From: Spirochaetaceae bacterium
GTDB lineage: Bacteria > Spirochaetota > Spirochaetia > Treponematales > Breznakiellaceae
Reading direction: 5' to 3'
Assembly (NCBI GenBank): GCA_031256815.1
Contig: JAIRPU010000096.1
Location: forward strand, 1-24,510
DNA length: 24,510 nt
Part shown: positions 6,452 through 14,686 of the stretch, one piece after another
How the letters are laid out: each line of letters starts with the position of its first letter
Position numbering within the stretch: position 1 is the stretch's first letter
Notes under the pieces: generated by a model
The model's database searches: none
Told to the model about the DNA's origin: nothing
The model's input: only the letters and a program-made list of their open reading frames with translations
Program-made: the position numbers and the translations under genes

Positions 6452-8344
6452 CTAAAAAAGTTTGGGCAAACCGGTGGATAAAACCGGAATATAGGTTACC
6501 AGCACAACAACACATAATTGTATTAATAAAAAAGGCCAAACATTCCGGCATATCTCTATAAACGGACGTTCAAATCTGTAGCTCGCCAAAAAAAGGTTAA
6601 GCCCTACAGGAGGGGTAAGATAACCGGCTTCAAGGTTGATTAAAAAAATAATTCCCAAATGCAGCGGGTCTATTCCATAAACCGCTCCAAGCGGCACTAT
6701 AAGCGGAAGCATTACCGCAAAGGCGGAAAAAATATCCATTAAGCAGCCTGTAATTAAAAGCACAACATTCAATAATAAAAGAAATACAATTTTTGAAGAT
6801 ACCACACGCTGCATCCAGTCCGCAAAAATCTCCGGAGCCTGTATAAAAACAATATATTCAGAAAGCGCTTTGGAAAGCGAAAGTATCATCAAAATTCCGC
6901 CTATAATCGGCAGTCCTTTTGCAAATACACCAGGCACTGCGCGCAGCGGAATATCGCGTTTAACAAATACCTCTATTATAAATATATATACAAGCGCCGC
7001 CGCTCCAATTTCGGAAATAGAAAGAATACCTGAAAAAAATCCGGCCAAAAGCAAAAAAGGAAGCATTAGTTCAAAAATAGAGTTTTTTAACGATTTTAAT
7101 GCATATAAAAAATTAAATTTTTCTATTGGAATTTTAGCGCGAAATGAAATTATAATGCCAAAAACTACCATTGCGCAGATAAGCAAAATCCCGGGCAGTA
7201 TTCCCGCCATAAAAAATTTTATAATACTCTGCTGCATTGTAATGCCAACCAGTATGATAGGAAGGCTCGGCGGAAACAGAAGCCCTATGCTGCCCGTTGA
7301 AGTTAAAAGCCCGCGCGAAAACGAAGCGGGATAGCACGATGAGCTGCCGGCCCGCGCAGAATCTTTTGGCGGCGTAAGTATAGAAAATAAAATACCGCCC
7401 AGCGCCAGTATTGTAACTCCGGAAGCCCCCGTAAAAGTGGTAAAAAACGCGCAAATAAGCGTTGCCGCGGCAATTAAACCTCCCCTGAACCAGCCAAAAA
7501 ACGCCCTGAAAGTTTCTACCATGCGTATTCCAGCTTTGCTTTCCGAAAGAAAAAATCCAACCAGCGCAAAAAGCGGAATTGCCGAATAGTCAACGTTGGT
7601 AAGCACGCTCTCCACATTTACAATAATTGCCGCTACTTCACTGTCCTGCACCGCAAACAAGACCATTGCAAGCGAGCCAAACACAATAAAAAGCGGCGCT
7701 CCTGCAATAGCGCACAATACAATAAAGCAAATAACAGGAACATAAGTTTTTTGTATTAAAACGGTAAGCACATCATGCATACGCAGCATGGATTCCGGCA
7801 AATCAAAAAGCCATATAAATTGCGCTATCAGCGGCAGTGAGCAAAACAACGAAAACAGCGCCGGAATAAAAGCAAGCAGCTTTTTTTTACCGGAAAACGG
7901 CAAAGCTCTGGCAAAGTAAAACGACATAACCATAAAACACAAAGGCATTACAACAGAAAAAATCCATTGGGGAATAAAGCCAATCATTGTGTTATGGTCA
8001 AGCGCGACTCTGATATAAACCGCAGAACACACTGCAAGCATCGCCGAAACACAGGCCGAAAGCATATTTGTTACAATCATGAGTTTCGATTTTACAGATT
8101 CATTTTTTATATATTGAACAAGGCCTATAGAGAGATGCTCTTTTTTGCGCACAGCTATAACGCCGGAAACACAGCTTGTTATCATCAACATCTGCATTAT
8201 AATTTCCGTCGAAAAAGGAATGCTTCTTTTAAAAAAGAGCTTTACAAACGATTCAATAACGGGCAGGGCTGCAAGAACCAAAACGGCAGCCGCCGTAATG
8301 CAAATTCCAAAACGGTGTTTGCTGTTAGAATTTGTTTTATCCAT
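6452..8344 (-). CDS. TRAP transporter fused membrane subunit (TatQM / DctQM)
   Basis: A 630-residue polytopic membrane protein. Residues about 10-170 form a DctQ-like four-helix small subunit. Residues about 185-630 form the DctM-like large permease with typical landmarks: LTNVDYSAIPLFALVGFFLS, the FTGASGVTILALGGILF block, STGSIGLLFPPSLPIILVG, and SGILSISEIGAAALVYIF. Fused QM subunits are known from several TRAP systems, including T. pallidum tp0958. The gene starts 5 bases after tatP, with no clear ribosome site of its own, suggesting translational coupling. Together with TatP and TatT it should form a sodium- or proton-driven uptake system for an organic ligand. The substrate cannot be read from the sequence; hydrophobic ligands have been proposed for the treponemal TPAT systems. 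Confidence 0.92.
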   Translation of the reverse strand: MDKTNSNSKHRFGICITAAAVLVLAALPVIESFVKLFFKRSIPFSTEIIMQMLMITSCVSGVIAVRKKEHLSIGLVQYIKNESVKSKLMIVTNMLSACVSAMLAVCSAVYIRVALDHNTMIGFIPQWIFSVVMPLCFMVMSFYFARALPFSGKKKLLAFIPALFSLFCSLPLIAQFIWLFDLPESMLRMHDVLTVLIQKTYVPVICFIVLCAIAGAPLFIVFGSLAMVLFAVQDSEVAAIIVNVESVLTNVDYSAIPLFALVGFFLSESKAGIRMVETFRAFFGWFRGGLIAAATLICAFFTTFTGASGVTILALGGILFSILTPPKDSARAGSSSCYPASFSRGLLTSTGSIGLLFPPSLPIILVGITMQQSIIKFFMAGILPGILLICAMVVFGIIISFRAKIPIEKFNFLYALKSLKNSIFELMLPFLLLAGFFSGILSISEIGAAALVYIFIIEVFVKRDIPLRAVPGVFAKGLPIIGGILMILSLSKALSEYIVFIQAPEIFADWMQRVVSSKIVFLLLLNVVLLITGCLMDIFSAFAVMLPLIVPLGAVYGIDPLHLGIIFLINLEAGYLTPPVGLNLFLASYRFERPFIEICRNVWPFLLIQLCVVVLVTYIPVLSTGLPKLF

Positions 8345-8349
8345 AATCT

Positions 8350-9375
8350 TTATTGTTTATTCTGCTTTGAACGATAATCGCGTAAAAGCGAATCTACCCT
8401 TCGGTAGACGCCGGCATCAAGCACGGAACCGCGCGCGCTGAGCATTGAGGGCATGGCGGCTTCGGCCTCTCCAAACCAAAGCTGTTCCTGCGCCTTGCTT
8501 AGAGACGTAACGACAAGTCCATTACGCTTCATTGTTTCTATGGCGTTATTGTTCAATTTTTGCGCGCCTATATCGTTTTCTTTTGCTATACGCCTTGCTA
8601 TTTGCAAAAGTTTGTTTTTATGCCGTTCCGGTATTTGCCTCCATGCAGACTGATTCATAACAATACCGCCAATTACAGGCGCTATATCCAGCGGCAGCAT
8701 ATTCTTTGCTATTCCAAAAATTTGCATTGCGGCGGCATAGGCCGGCATTAAATAATACGAATCGATTTTTCCGGAAGTTAACGCTACAAGCATATCGTTA
8801 TTGGCAACAGGCAGCAATGTGTAACCCATATTCTTTAATATGTTATTAAGTTCTGTAATGCTGGAGTTTCCGCCAATAGTCTGCGACTTTAGTTCCGAAG
8901 GCACAGCCGCCGGACGGCGTGAAAAAAATTTAATCCATCCTACACGCGACCACGAAATTAACTTAAAACCGGAAGCTTCCATTTCGGTTTCAAACTCTTC
9001 AGACACATTTGGCAAAACATAATCCATTTCTTCATCACTGCGAATTAAAAACGGCGCGCTTAAGGTCCATATTTTTTTTGAAATTGCGCTCATTCCGGCA
9101 GATGTAAATACCGCCGCCTGTATCTGATTCATACGGAGCTTTTTTAAGACTTCGGCTTCATCGCTTCCCAATACTCCATTATGATAGACAATAATTTCTA
9201 CATCACCGCCTGTCGCCGCGCTCCATTCATTTGCCATTTTATCAAGCGCGCGTCCCCAGTCGGTCGATTTTGGCGCTATTGACGCAAGCTTTATCTTAAC
9301 TTTCTGCGCGTGTACAAACGCGGCGGAAAAGCAAAATTCAAATAACAATAAACAAAATAAATAATTTTTTTTCAT
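8350..9375 (-). CDS. TRAP transporter periplasmic substrate-binding protein (TatP / DctP)
   Basis: A DctP-family periplasmic ligand-binding protein. A signal peptide (MKKNYLFCLLLFEFCFSAAF, cut near VHA) is followed by KVKIKLASIAPKSTDWG, the usual first strand. EIIVYHNGVLGSDEAEVLKKLRMNQIQAAVFTSAG and WTLSAPFLIRSDEEMDYV are the family's ligand-pocket segments. Two ATGs have a usable ribosome site: 9375 (GGGAG, chosen because it gives a classic MKK signal peptide) and 9387 (GGGGAG, four residues longer). It is placed between TatT and TatQM, as in the tp0956-tp0958 locus of T. pallidum, so it is expected to pass its ligand between the TatT lipoprotein and the QM membrane subunit. The conserved Arg of carboxylate-binding TRAP proteins is not obvious at its usual place: the region reads QTIGGNSSITELNNIL rather than GxKxRxxxS. 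This suggests an unusual ligand. Confidence 0.9.
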   Translation of the reverse strand: MKKNYLFCLLLFEFCFSAAFVHAQKVKIKLASIAPKSTDWGRALDKMANEWSAATGGDVEIIVYHNGVLGSDEAEVLKKLRMNQIQAAVFTSAGMSAISKKIWTLSAPFLIRSDEEMDYVLPNVSEEFETEMEASGFKLISWSRVGWIKFFSRRPAAVPSELKSQTIGGNSSITELNNILKNMGYTLLPVANNDMLVALTSGKIDSYYLMPAYAAAMQIFGIAKNMLPLDIAPVIGGIVMNQSAWRQIPERHKNKLLQIARRIAKENDIGAQKLNNNAIETMKRNGLVVTSLSKAQEQLWFGEAEAAMPSMLSARGSVLDAGVYRRVDSLLRDYRSKQNKQ

Positions 9376-9417
9376 TTTTACTCCCATTTAACTCCCCAAA
9401 ATTCAATATAGTTTAAT

Positions 9418-10236
9418 TCAAAGATTCAATATGAATCTGTCTTTGTTTTTTATATAATATGCCGCCTTTTTTTTGGCCAATTTAGCGGCCAGTTTTGCGG
9501 TATCGCCTTCTATTTTTGAAATATCTACAGCCAAAACCTTATTTAAATATTCATCAAATTTAGCAGAATCCTGTTCCGGAATTGCAATCGATTCCACATA
9601 AGACATATATGGAGAAGGGCTTTCTCCTTTTGTTTTTTTTTCGGCTATTGCAAAATGCGCTTTGGCTTTTGCCATATCACCGCCAAACACGGCAGGCATG
9701 GCTGCATAAAAAGAAATAAAAAATTCATCAAGAGAACTTACGTTAAAATCCGGGTCAAGTTCGTATGCGCGTTTTACAAGAGAAAAAAGCTGCCCAATCC
9801 GCAAGCCTAAATCAATGTCAAATGGGTCAAGAGAATACGCCGAAAGTTCGCCCGCCGCCATCCAGTAAACCGCCGGAACATCTGCTTTTGTAAGCTTTGC
9901 CGCCGGTATGCCAGGATATTTTTTTTCAAGCCATTCTCTAAGAAGCGTCCCTCCCGCCATGTAATAACGCTTTGCCAGCGCCAATTTACGGTCGCGTGTT
10001 TTTAGTTTTGAAACAGGCAGCATATTTGCGCTGGATTCTATAAATGCATTTGCATAAATAACATTGTAAGAAGCGGCTTCCAGCCTTAACGCTTCGTTAT
10101 CGTAGTTCCGTTTTAGTTTTCGTTCATCACTGCGTATGATATGCGGCATGGCAAAACTAACTACGGCGGGGCTGGTCATGCAGGATTCAAAAACAACACT
10201 TAGGGCGGCAAGCAAAACCGCCTTGCAACACTTCAT
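9418..10236 (-). CDS. tatT: TatT-family TPR lipoprotein of a TPAT TRAP transporter
   Basis: A 272-residue lipoprotein homologous by eye to TatT (T. pallidum Tp0956), a TPR-like helical protein that trimerises and contacts the TRAP binding protein. The start is set at the ATG at 10236, giving the signal MKCCKAVLLAALSVVFESC with the lipid-acceptor Cys at 19 (spirochaetal-type lipobox FESC). The frame can be extended 12 residues to 10272, but that would spoil the signal peptide. The body is almost all helical (RYYMAGGTLLREWLEKKYPG; VYWMAAGELSAYSL; YELDPDFNVSSLDEFFISFYA; DMAKAKAHFAIAEKKT), the last two resembling degenerate TPR hairpins. It is followed 42 bases downstream by tatP and then tatQM. 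There is no Shine-Dalgarno; a near-perfect promoter ends six bases before the ATG. Confidence 0.88.
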   Translation of the reverse strand: MKCCKAVLLAALSVVFESCMTSPAVVSFAMPHIIRSDERKLKRNYDNEALRLEAASYNVIYANAFIESSANMLPVSKLKTRDRKLALAKRYYMAGGTLLREWLEKKYPGIPAAKLTKADVPAVYWMAAGELSAYSLDPFDIDLGLRIGQLFSLVKRAYELDPDFNVSSLDEFFISFYAAMPAVFGGDMAKAKAHFAIAEKKTKGESPSPYMSYVESIAIPEQDSAKFDEYLNKVLAVDISKIEGDTAKLAAKLAKKKAAYYIKNKDRFILNL

Positions 10237-10242
10237 ACAGGC

Positions 10243-10271
10243 ATTATAACAGCAGGCAGGCTTTGTGTCCA
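10243..10271 (-). promoter_or_regulatory. Strong promoter abutting tatT ATG (predicted leaderless transcript)
   Basis: Read on the minus strand: -35 TGGACA (10266-10271), a 17-base spacer, and -10 TATAAT (10243-10248). Seven bases beyond the last T is 10236, the A of the tatT ATG. The -35 differs from consensus at one base and the -10 is perfect. No ribosome site fits between the promoter and the start codon. Confidence 0.6.
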
Positions 10272-10312
10272 TAACACGAATTTGTTTTTCGCCGGAGCGT
10301 AAACAGGCGCAG

Positions 10313-11809
10313 CTAATATACGCCTGTTATTGTTATTTCGCTCCAATGAGATGAATAAGATTTTATTCCCGAAGAAGATTCTTCCCAAATATTTTGCAGG
10401 GCGTAGCTTTTTTCGTAAGCGGATGTATTCGAACTGCTCTCCATTGGCAAAAGTTCAGTCTCGCCAAAACTAAACGCAATATGATTGTTATCCAAATCAC
10501 CGAAGGAACCGGTATCAAAATCGACCGGCACCCAGCCAAAATCGTCCAGCCAGAACGCCGCCCAAATATGCGGCCGGCTTTCGCGGTTTTTATCAACCAA
10601 AATACCGGCTACAGGCTGCGCCGGAACAAGCGCGGCGCGGCAGAGCGCGCAAAAACGAAGAGCGTTAGTCTGTCTGGCGTCAAATAATTCACGATAAATT
10701 GCAAGCGCTTTAAGATACGGATTTGTTTCGTTTCCAACAATGCTCTTTGCCGATTCAAATTCAGATTCGGCATTTATTAACTTTGTTGAAGCAAGCGATT
10801 TTTTCATCCACGCGGATTCGCGCAGGTTTTGTATTTTTTGAAATTCAATTTCAGTTTGAACTGCATAAACATCAACAAGAAATGAAACCGCAATTTTTTT
10901 TGAAAAATTGTTCTGCATATCCAAAAAACGGTACAGTGTTACACCGCAGTAATTTTCGATAAACGGCTCGGCGCTGCGTTCTATAAAACCTTTGTTTTGC
11001 TGCCACGCGCAGTTTAATGGCAAAGGCACCCATAAAAAAAGAAAATTTGGAAGCGTGGTTTTATTCGCTTTAACATCAACAGAGTAAGAAACAGCATAGG
11101 TTTTTTTATTTTTTATTAATTTAGAACCGGCGTTAAGCAAAACAGTAACAGGCATTGGATTACTCCGCCCTTTAGACGTTTTAACACGGACAAATCCGCT
11201 TGCTGCGCCGTCCGGAATACGCAATCTTATAAGACGTTCACTCCAAAGTTCAAAAACGCCGTCATCCGCACGGGCGGAAATATGCTGCTCGCCGCCGTTT
11301 TGCGCGCCATGTTCCGCCGCCCAGCTAAATTCCACGCTGCTTTCGTCCTGGTTCGCTCCGAAGCCGGCGCCTTTAATTTCAATTATTCTGCCTGTTTGAG
11401 TCTGCGCCGGCTCTACCGCCGCAATTACCGGCAGCAATGATTGCCCGGATTGAAAAACAGGTATTGAATCTTCAACCGAAAATAACAGGGCCTTGCTCCT
11501 TTTACCGGCTCTTGTAACGCTAAGAGGGCACGATTCGCCAAAATCCGGAACACGAACTATAATTTCGTTATTTGACCATGATTTATATGAAGTTAAGGTT
11601 GGAATAACGCTGCCGAAGCTAACAAAAGACTCTTCCTGTATATCGCCAAAGTTTTCGCCTTTTATTATCAGATACTCTCCGATTTTGCCAATTTCCGGAT
11701 TAAATTCGTCTATGCGCGGCCTGCCTGCGCCGCAGCTAAACATGGATAAAATAAAAAAAAGTACAAGCGGTTCCGGCAGCGCAAAACGCGCTTTTACAAA
11801 AAGGCGCAT
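10313..11809 (-). CDS. Lipoprotein with two IPT/TIG domains and a degenerate transglutaminase-like domain
   Basis: A 498-residue lipoprotein: lipobox LSMFSC with Cys26. Residues about 30-110 and 125-225 are IPT/TIG-type immunoglobulin folds (PRIDEFNPEIGKIGEYLIIKG; IAAVEPAQTQTGRIIEIKGAGFG), a fold used for protein or glycan contacts outside the cell. Residues about 235-345 carry a beta-rich linker. Residues about 365-435 match the transglutaminase-like core: ALCRAALVPAQPVAG then H414 (RPHIWAAFWL) and D430 (GWVPVDFD), which fit the His and Asp of the triad. Where the family has GxC before the ALCR helix, this protein has DARQTNAL, placing Arg379 at the nucleophile position, so it is probably not a working protease or transglutaminase. 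It starts 6 bases after the mutarotase-like gene and lacks a ribosome site, suggesting coupling. Confidence 0.82.
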   Translation of the reverse strand: MRLFVKARFALPEPLVLFFILSMFSCGAGRPRIDEFNPEIGKIGEYLIIKGENFGDIQEESFVSFGSVIPTLTSYKSWSNNEIIVRVPDFGESCPLSVTRAGKRSKALLFSVEDSIPVFQSGQSLLPVIAAVEPAQTQTGRIIEIKGAGFGANQDESSVEFSWAAEHGAQNGGEQHISARADDGVFELWSERLIRLRIPDGAASGFVRVKTSKGRSNPMPVTVLLNAGSKLIKNKKTYAVSYSVDVKANKTTLPNFLFLWVPLPLNCAWQQNKGFIERSAEPFIENYCGVTLYRFLDMQNNFSKKIAVSFLVDVYAVQTEIEFQKIQNLRESAWMKKSLASTKLINAESEFESAKSIVGNETNPYLKALAIYRELFDARQTNALRFCALCRAALVPAQPVAGILVDKNRESRPHIWAAFWLDDFGWVPVDFDTGSFGDLDNNHIAFSFGETELLPMESSSNTSAYEKSYALQNIWEESSSGIKSYSSHWSEITITGVY

Positions 11810-11815
11810 TTTAGT

Positions 11816-13075
11816 TTATAAACGCCGGATAACCTTAAAACTCGTATCGGCATTAAAACGCCATGCCGCCGCCGCGCTTTTGCAAACAAGTTTGCCTTCT
11901 TCGTTTTCTACACCGACTATGCCTGAATCAAGAATATTATCTTCGTAATGGTCAAAGAGCGAACCCTGGCAAAACGTCTTTTCCCCTTTTGCGGGAATAG
12001 TAAAAGTTACAGGCGAACCTAAAACTTTTTTTGCCGCGCACGAATATTCAAGACCGGCTGTCCATGCGGAGGTAGCGCCGCCAATTCCAAGACAGTACGA
12101 AATATCAGTTCCGCCTTCGTAAGGCGCCCAGGGCGCCCAGGAGCGTCCGCCATATTGCAACAGAATATGATTAAAATATATGGGAACATCATTTGATTCT
12201 TCTATGCCAAGCGGCCCAGGAAAAAAATTTAAATAGACAAGTTTTAGTACCGGATTTACAACGGCCTCCCAGCCTAAGGCTGAAGATTTTGGAATAGCGC
12301 CCATAATGTAATCGGTCTTTCCTATTGGGCCGCCCGCTACAGAAATATCGGTTTCGCCGCCGGAAGCAAGCGGGGCGCGGGAAAGTGATATAAATTCCTT
12401 ACCGGCGGCAAGCCGGCTCGTGGCGTCGTATTCGCTGCCAACAGGCGGAACTATCCATTCTTTTGCCGATGCGGAAATGTGGCATAAAGGCGAAAAAAAC
12501 GGCGCTCCTATTAAACTTTGAGCGCCGCCCGTAATTTCAACTTCTTTGGAACCATTGTTGGTAATTTTTAAAGCAGAGTACAGTACAGATTCTCCGGGCA
12601 CAAGCGCGTCTACTTTGCGAAAAGAAAGCGGCATTTTAGTATCGGGCGATTCCATTGTAGAAAGCGTCCAAATTGCGCCGCTTTCCAAATCTTTACCGCT
12701 TTTTACAAAATTCCATTTTTCATTTGCCGTCCATCCGTTTACAGGATGCATAATGCCGTCCAATATATGACCGGTACCATAATTTGGAAAACAAACAAAA
12801 CTTCCCGCCATATTATACAGATGTTCCGACTTCCAGTATGAGCCGTTTTTGGAATCGCTGTAGGGTTCCGGAGAATTTGCGCGAAAATATGGCACCCAGT
12901 GCGCGTTAAGCCGTCTTGAATCCTGTGTATTGCAAAGTTCAGGACAAAAAGAACCTGTATCGTCTATCAGCACACGCAGGCTTTCATGTTCAAGCGCGCT
13001 TGCCTCCCGAAAGCCCATTTCGCGCACACGTTGAACTAGAGCCTTTTTTGCCTGTATCTCTTCTGTTTCTGACAT
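11816..13075 (-). CDS. Putative galactose-mutarotase-like (aldose 1-epimerase fold) protein
   Basis: A 419-residue protein without a signal peptide. The overall pattern resembles the beta-supersandwich of aldose 1-epimerase and related sugar-binding proteins: SLRVLIDDTGSFCPELCNT as first strands, FVCFPNYGTGHILDGIMHPVNGWTANEKWNF with the His/Trp-bearing loop typical of that fold, then SGAIWTLSTMESPDTKMPLSFRKVDALVPGESVLYSALKITNNGSKEVEI. A metabolic epimerase role is not proven; it could be a carbohydrate-binding or glycan-modifying relative. It has an adequate ribosome site (GGGAG, 5 bases before ATG) and is the second gene of the run, 29 bases after the P83/100 gene and 6 bases before the TIG lipoprotein. 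The cytoplasmic location is inferred from the absence of a leader. Confidence 0.6.
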   Translation of the reverse strand: MSETEEIQAKKALVQRVREMGFREASALEHESLRVLIDDTGSFCPELCNTQDSRRLNAHWVPYFRANSPEPYSDSKNGSYWKSEHLYNMAGSFVCFPNYGTGHILDGIMHPVNGWTANEKWNFVKSGKDLESGAIWTLSTMESPDTKMPLSFRKVDALVPGESVLYSALKITNNGSKEVEITGGAQSLIGAPFFSPLCHISASAKEWIVPPVGSEYDATSRLAAGKEFISLSRAPLASGGETDISVAGGPIGKTDYIMGAIPKSSALGWEAVVNPVLKLVYLNFFPGPLGIEESNDVPIYFNHILLQYGGRSWAPWAPYEGGTDISYCLGIGGATSAWTAGLEYSCAAKKVLGSPVTFTIPAKGEKTFCQGSLFDHYEDNILDSGIVGVENEEGKLVCKSAAAAWRFNADTSFKVIRRL

Positions 13076-13104
13076 AATATCTCCCGTCCGCCTTAAACAA
13101 CGGC

Positions 13105-14679
13105 TTATTCGGTCAAAGTTGAAGCATTCATAAACACAACTGCGCCTTTGTCGTTCTGGGTTATAATTTTATCTCCCTGAAAATTAAGCGCCGCCCAAGG
13201 ATGAACAGTCATTTTTGACTGCGCCTGTTTTGCAAGATTAACATCAAACTTGCCAACATAATTTTTACCGCCGGAATTAATTATTGCGTAAAGATTCGCT
13301 CCCTGCAGCCAAATTTGGGTATCCGCATTCAGGTCGTCTTCGCCCTGCTTTAAAGTTTGCAGCGTAGCGGGGTCTACTTCGACAAGCCGAGTTTTACCGC
13401 CGGAAGTAGCCACAACAATAGTTTTACCGCCGGCCTGCGTAAGCGAACGCGCGGAAACCTGGTTCAAAGGAGAGGTTTGCAGCGTAGCTCCGGATGTGGG
13501 ATTTATTTTAATTATCGTTCCACGCGGATTCGACTGGCCGGAAAGCCGGATGGCAAGTACGCCTGGAGGCGCCGCAGCAGCTTCTTTGGCCGCTCCGGCT
13601 ATAAGTTCGCGCTGGTCGGAGGCAATGGTTGCCCTGTCCCTCTGCGCCTCTTCAGACTTAAGGTCGGCAAATGCTTCTGTTTTACGAGTGGCTTCTTCCT
13701 TTGCGGCAAGTTCTTCGCTTTGTTTTTGCAGCGCCTCTTTATCTTCTTTTAACGCCGCCTCGTCTTCTTTTAACGCCGCTTCTTTTTCTGCCAACGCCGC
13801 TCTTTGCTCCGCCGTAGACGCGCTTGCTTTTTCGGCTTCAAGACCGGCTTTTTCATTTGCTATTCGTTTTTGCTCGTCAGCTATTCGCTTTTGCTCTTCA
13901 GCTACGCGCTTTTGCTCGGCAAGGTTCTCCTGTTTTTGTTTTTCGGCAGCCTGCGCCGCAGCTTCCGCTTCGCGTTCTTTAAGCGCAACTAAATCCTGCC
14001 TGCTGTCAATGCCTTTATCCGGATCTTCGCGCATTTTATTTATAACCGCCGGGTCGCTTATAGCGGTGGTATCTATTGCGCTGAGCGAACCTGCCGCAGC
14101 CGTCATAAGAGGAACCAGCATAAGAGTATTTCCAGGCCATTCGTTGTAACGAAGCGCCAGACCTTCACTGCCGGGAGTTAAATCCTCCAGAAGCGGCGTC
14201 TTGTAACGCTGTTCAAAATAAGCGCGGTTACGTCTGTAAACCGCATTGTAAATCGTAATATATTCGGCAAGCAAACCGGCGTCTGCCTCGTTGTAATCGT
14301 AAGCGGATTGTAAAAAACCTGATATAATTAATCTTAAATTTGCTATTGTATCGACTCCGGCATACGCGCCAAGTCCAAAAATATCGGCGTCCAGTTTATC
14401 AAATTCTTCGGGGTGCAGCCTGTGAATAACAAAATAACGGCCTACACTGCCAGACCTTGCCGCTCCGCCGCGTACTGCCTGCCCGGGGCCGGAGCCAAGC
14501 TGAAGAATTTGCGCCCTGCTGTCAATTCGGGTTGGACTGGCTGTGTTGCTTATAAATTCAACCGGCCCTGTAGCTTTCTGTAACTCCGACGAATCTATTG
14601 CTTCCTGCGCGGCAAGCGCCTGCGCTAACGCAATAAAAAATAAAACGGCAAATACATTGCGAAAAACTTTTTTTTTCAT
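13105..14679 (-). CDS. P83/100 family spirochaetal antigen
   Basis: A 524-residue exported protein of the P83/100 family (Borrelia p83/100; T. pallidum TP0486), found in spirochaetes. The signal peptide ends near LAQALA (residue 23). Residues about 40-215 form the conserved N-terminal domain (VGRYFVIHRLHPEEFDKLDADIFGLGAYAGVDTIANLR...). Residues about 228-370 are a long charged coiled coil with seven-residue repeats such as EEQKRIADEQKRIANEK and ALKEDEAALKEDKEAL. Residues about 371-524 are beta-rich with repeated GGKxxxV strands resembling propeller blades. The biochemical function of the family is not established. It is the first gene of the run. The ATG has no Shine-Dalgarno and the -10 box is within 7 to 9 bases of it. 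Confidence 0.92.
   Translation of the reverse strand: MKKKVFRNVFAVLFFIALAQALAAQEAIDSSELQKATGPVEFISNTASPTRIDSRAQILQLGSGPGQAVRGGAARSGSVGRYFVIHRLHPEEFDKLDADIFGLGAYAGVDTIANLRLIISGFLQSAYDYNEADAGLLAEYITIYNAVYRRNRAYFEQRYKTPLLEDLTPGSEGLALRYNEWPGNTLMLVPLMTAAAGSLSAIDTTAISDPAVINKMREDPDKGIDSRQDLVALKEREAEAAAQAAEKQKQENLAEQKRVAEEQKRIADEQKRIANEKAGLEAEKASASTAEQRAALAEKEAALKEDEAALKEDKEALQKQSEELAAKEEATRKTEAFADLKSEEAQRDRATIASDQRELIAGAAKEAAAAPPGVLAIRLSGQSNPRGTIIKINPTSGATLQTSPLNQVSARSLTQAGGKTIVVATSGGKTRLVEVDPATLQTLKQGEDDLNADTQIWLQGANLYAIINSGGKNYVGKFDVNLAKQAQSKMTVHPWAALNFQGDKIITQNDKGAVVFMNASTLTE
13744..13921 (-). repeat. 21-bp tandem repeats encoding the P83/100 coiled coil
   Basis: Three near-identical 21-base units lie at 13859-13879, 13880-13900 and 13901-13921 (each starting GCTA on the plus strand). 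They encode the heptads EQKRIA(N/D/E). A second set of 21-base units lies around 13744-13806 and encodes ALKEDEA-type heptads. The period equals seven codons, one coiled-coil heptad, and the near-identity in DNA suggests slippage-prone repeats that could vary in number between strains. Confidence 0.8.
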
Positions 14680-14686
14680 AACACTA

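Noticed and set aside
8345..8349. Frameshift between tatP and tatQM
   Set aside because: Both proteins have complete, family-typical ends; the 5-base gap is normal operon packing.
13496..14149. Forward ORF of 217 codons rich in Ser and Ala
   Set aside because: Antisense shadow of the P83/100 coiled-coil region; composition mirrors the repeats and no start signals are present.
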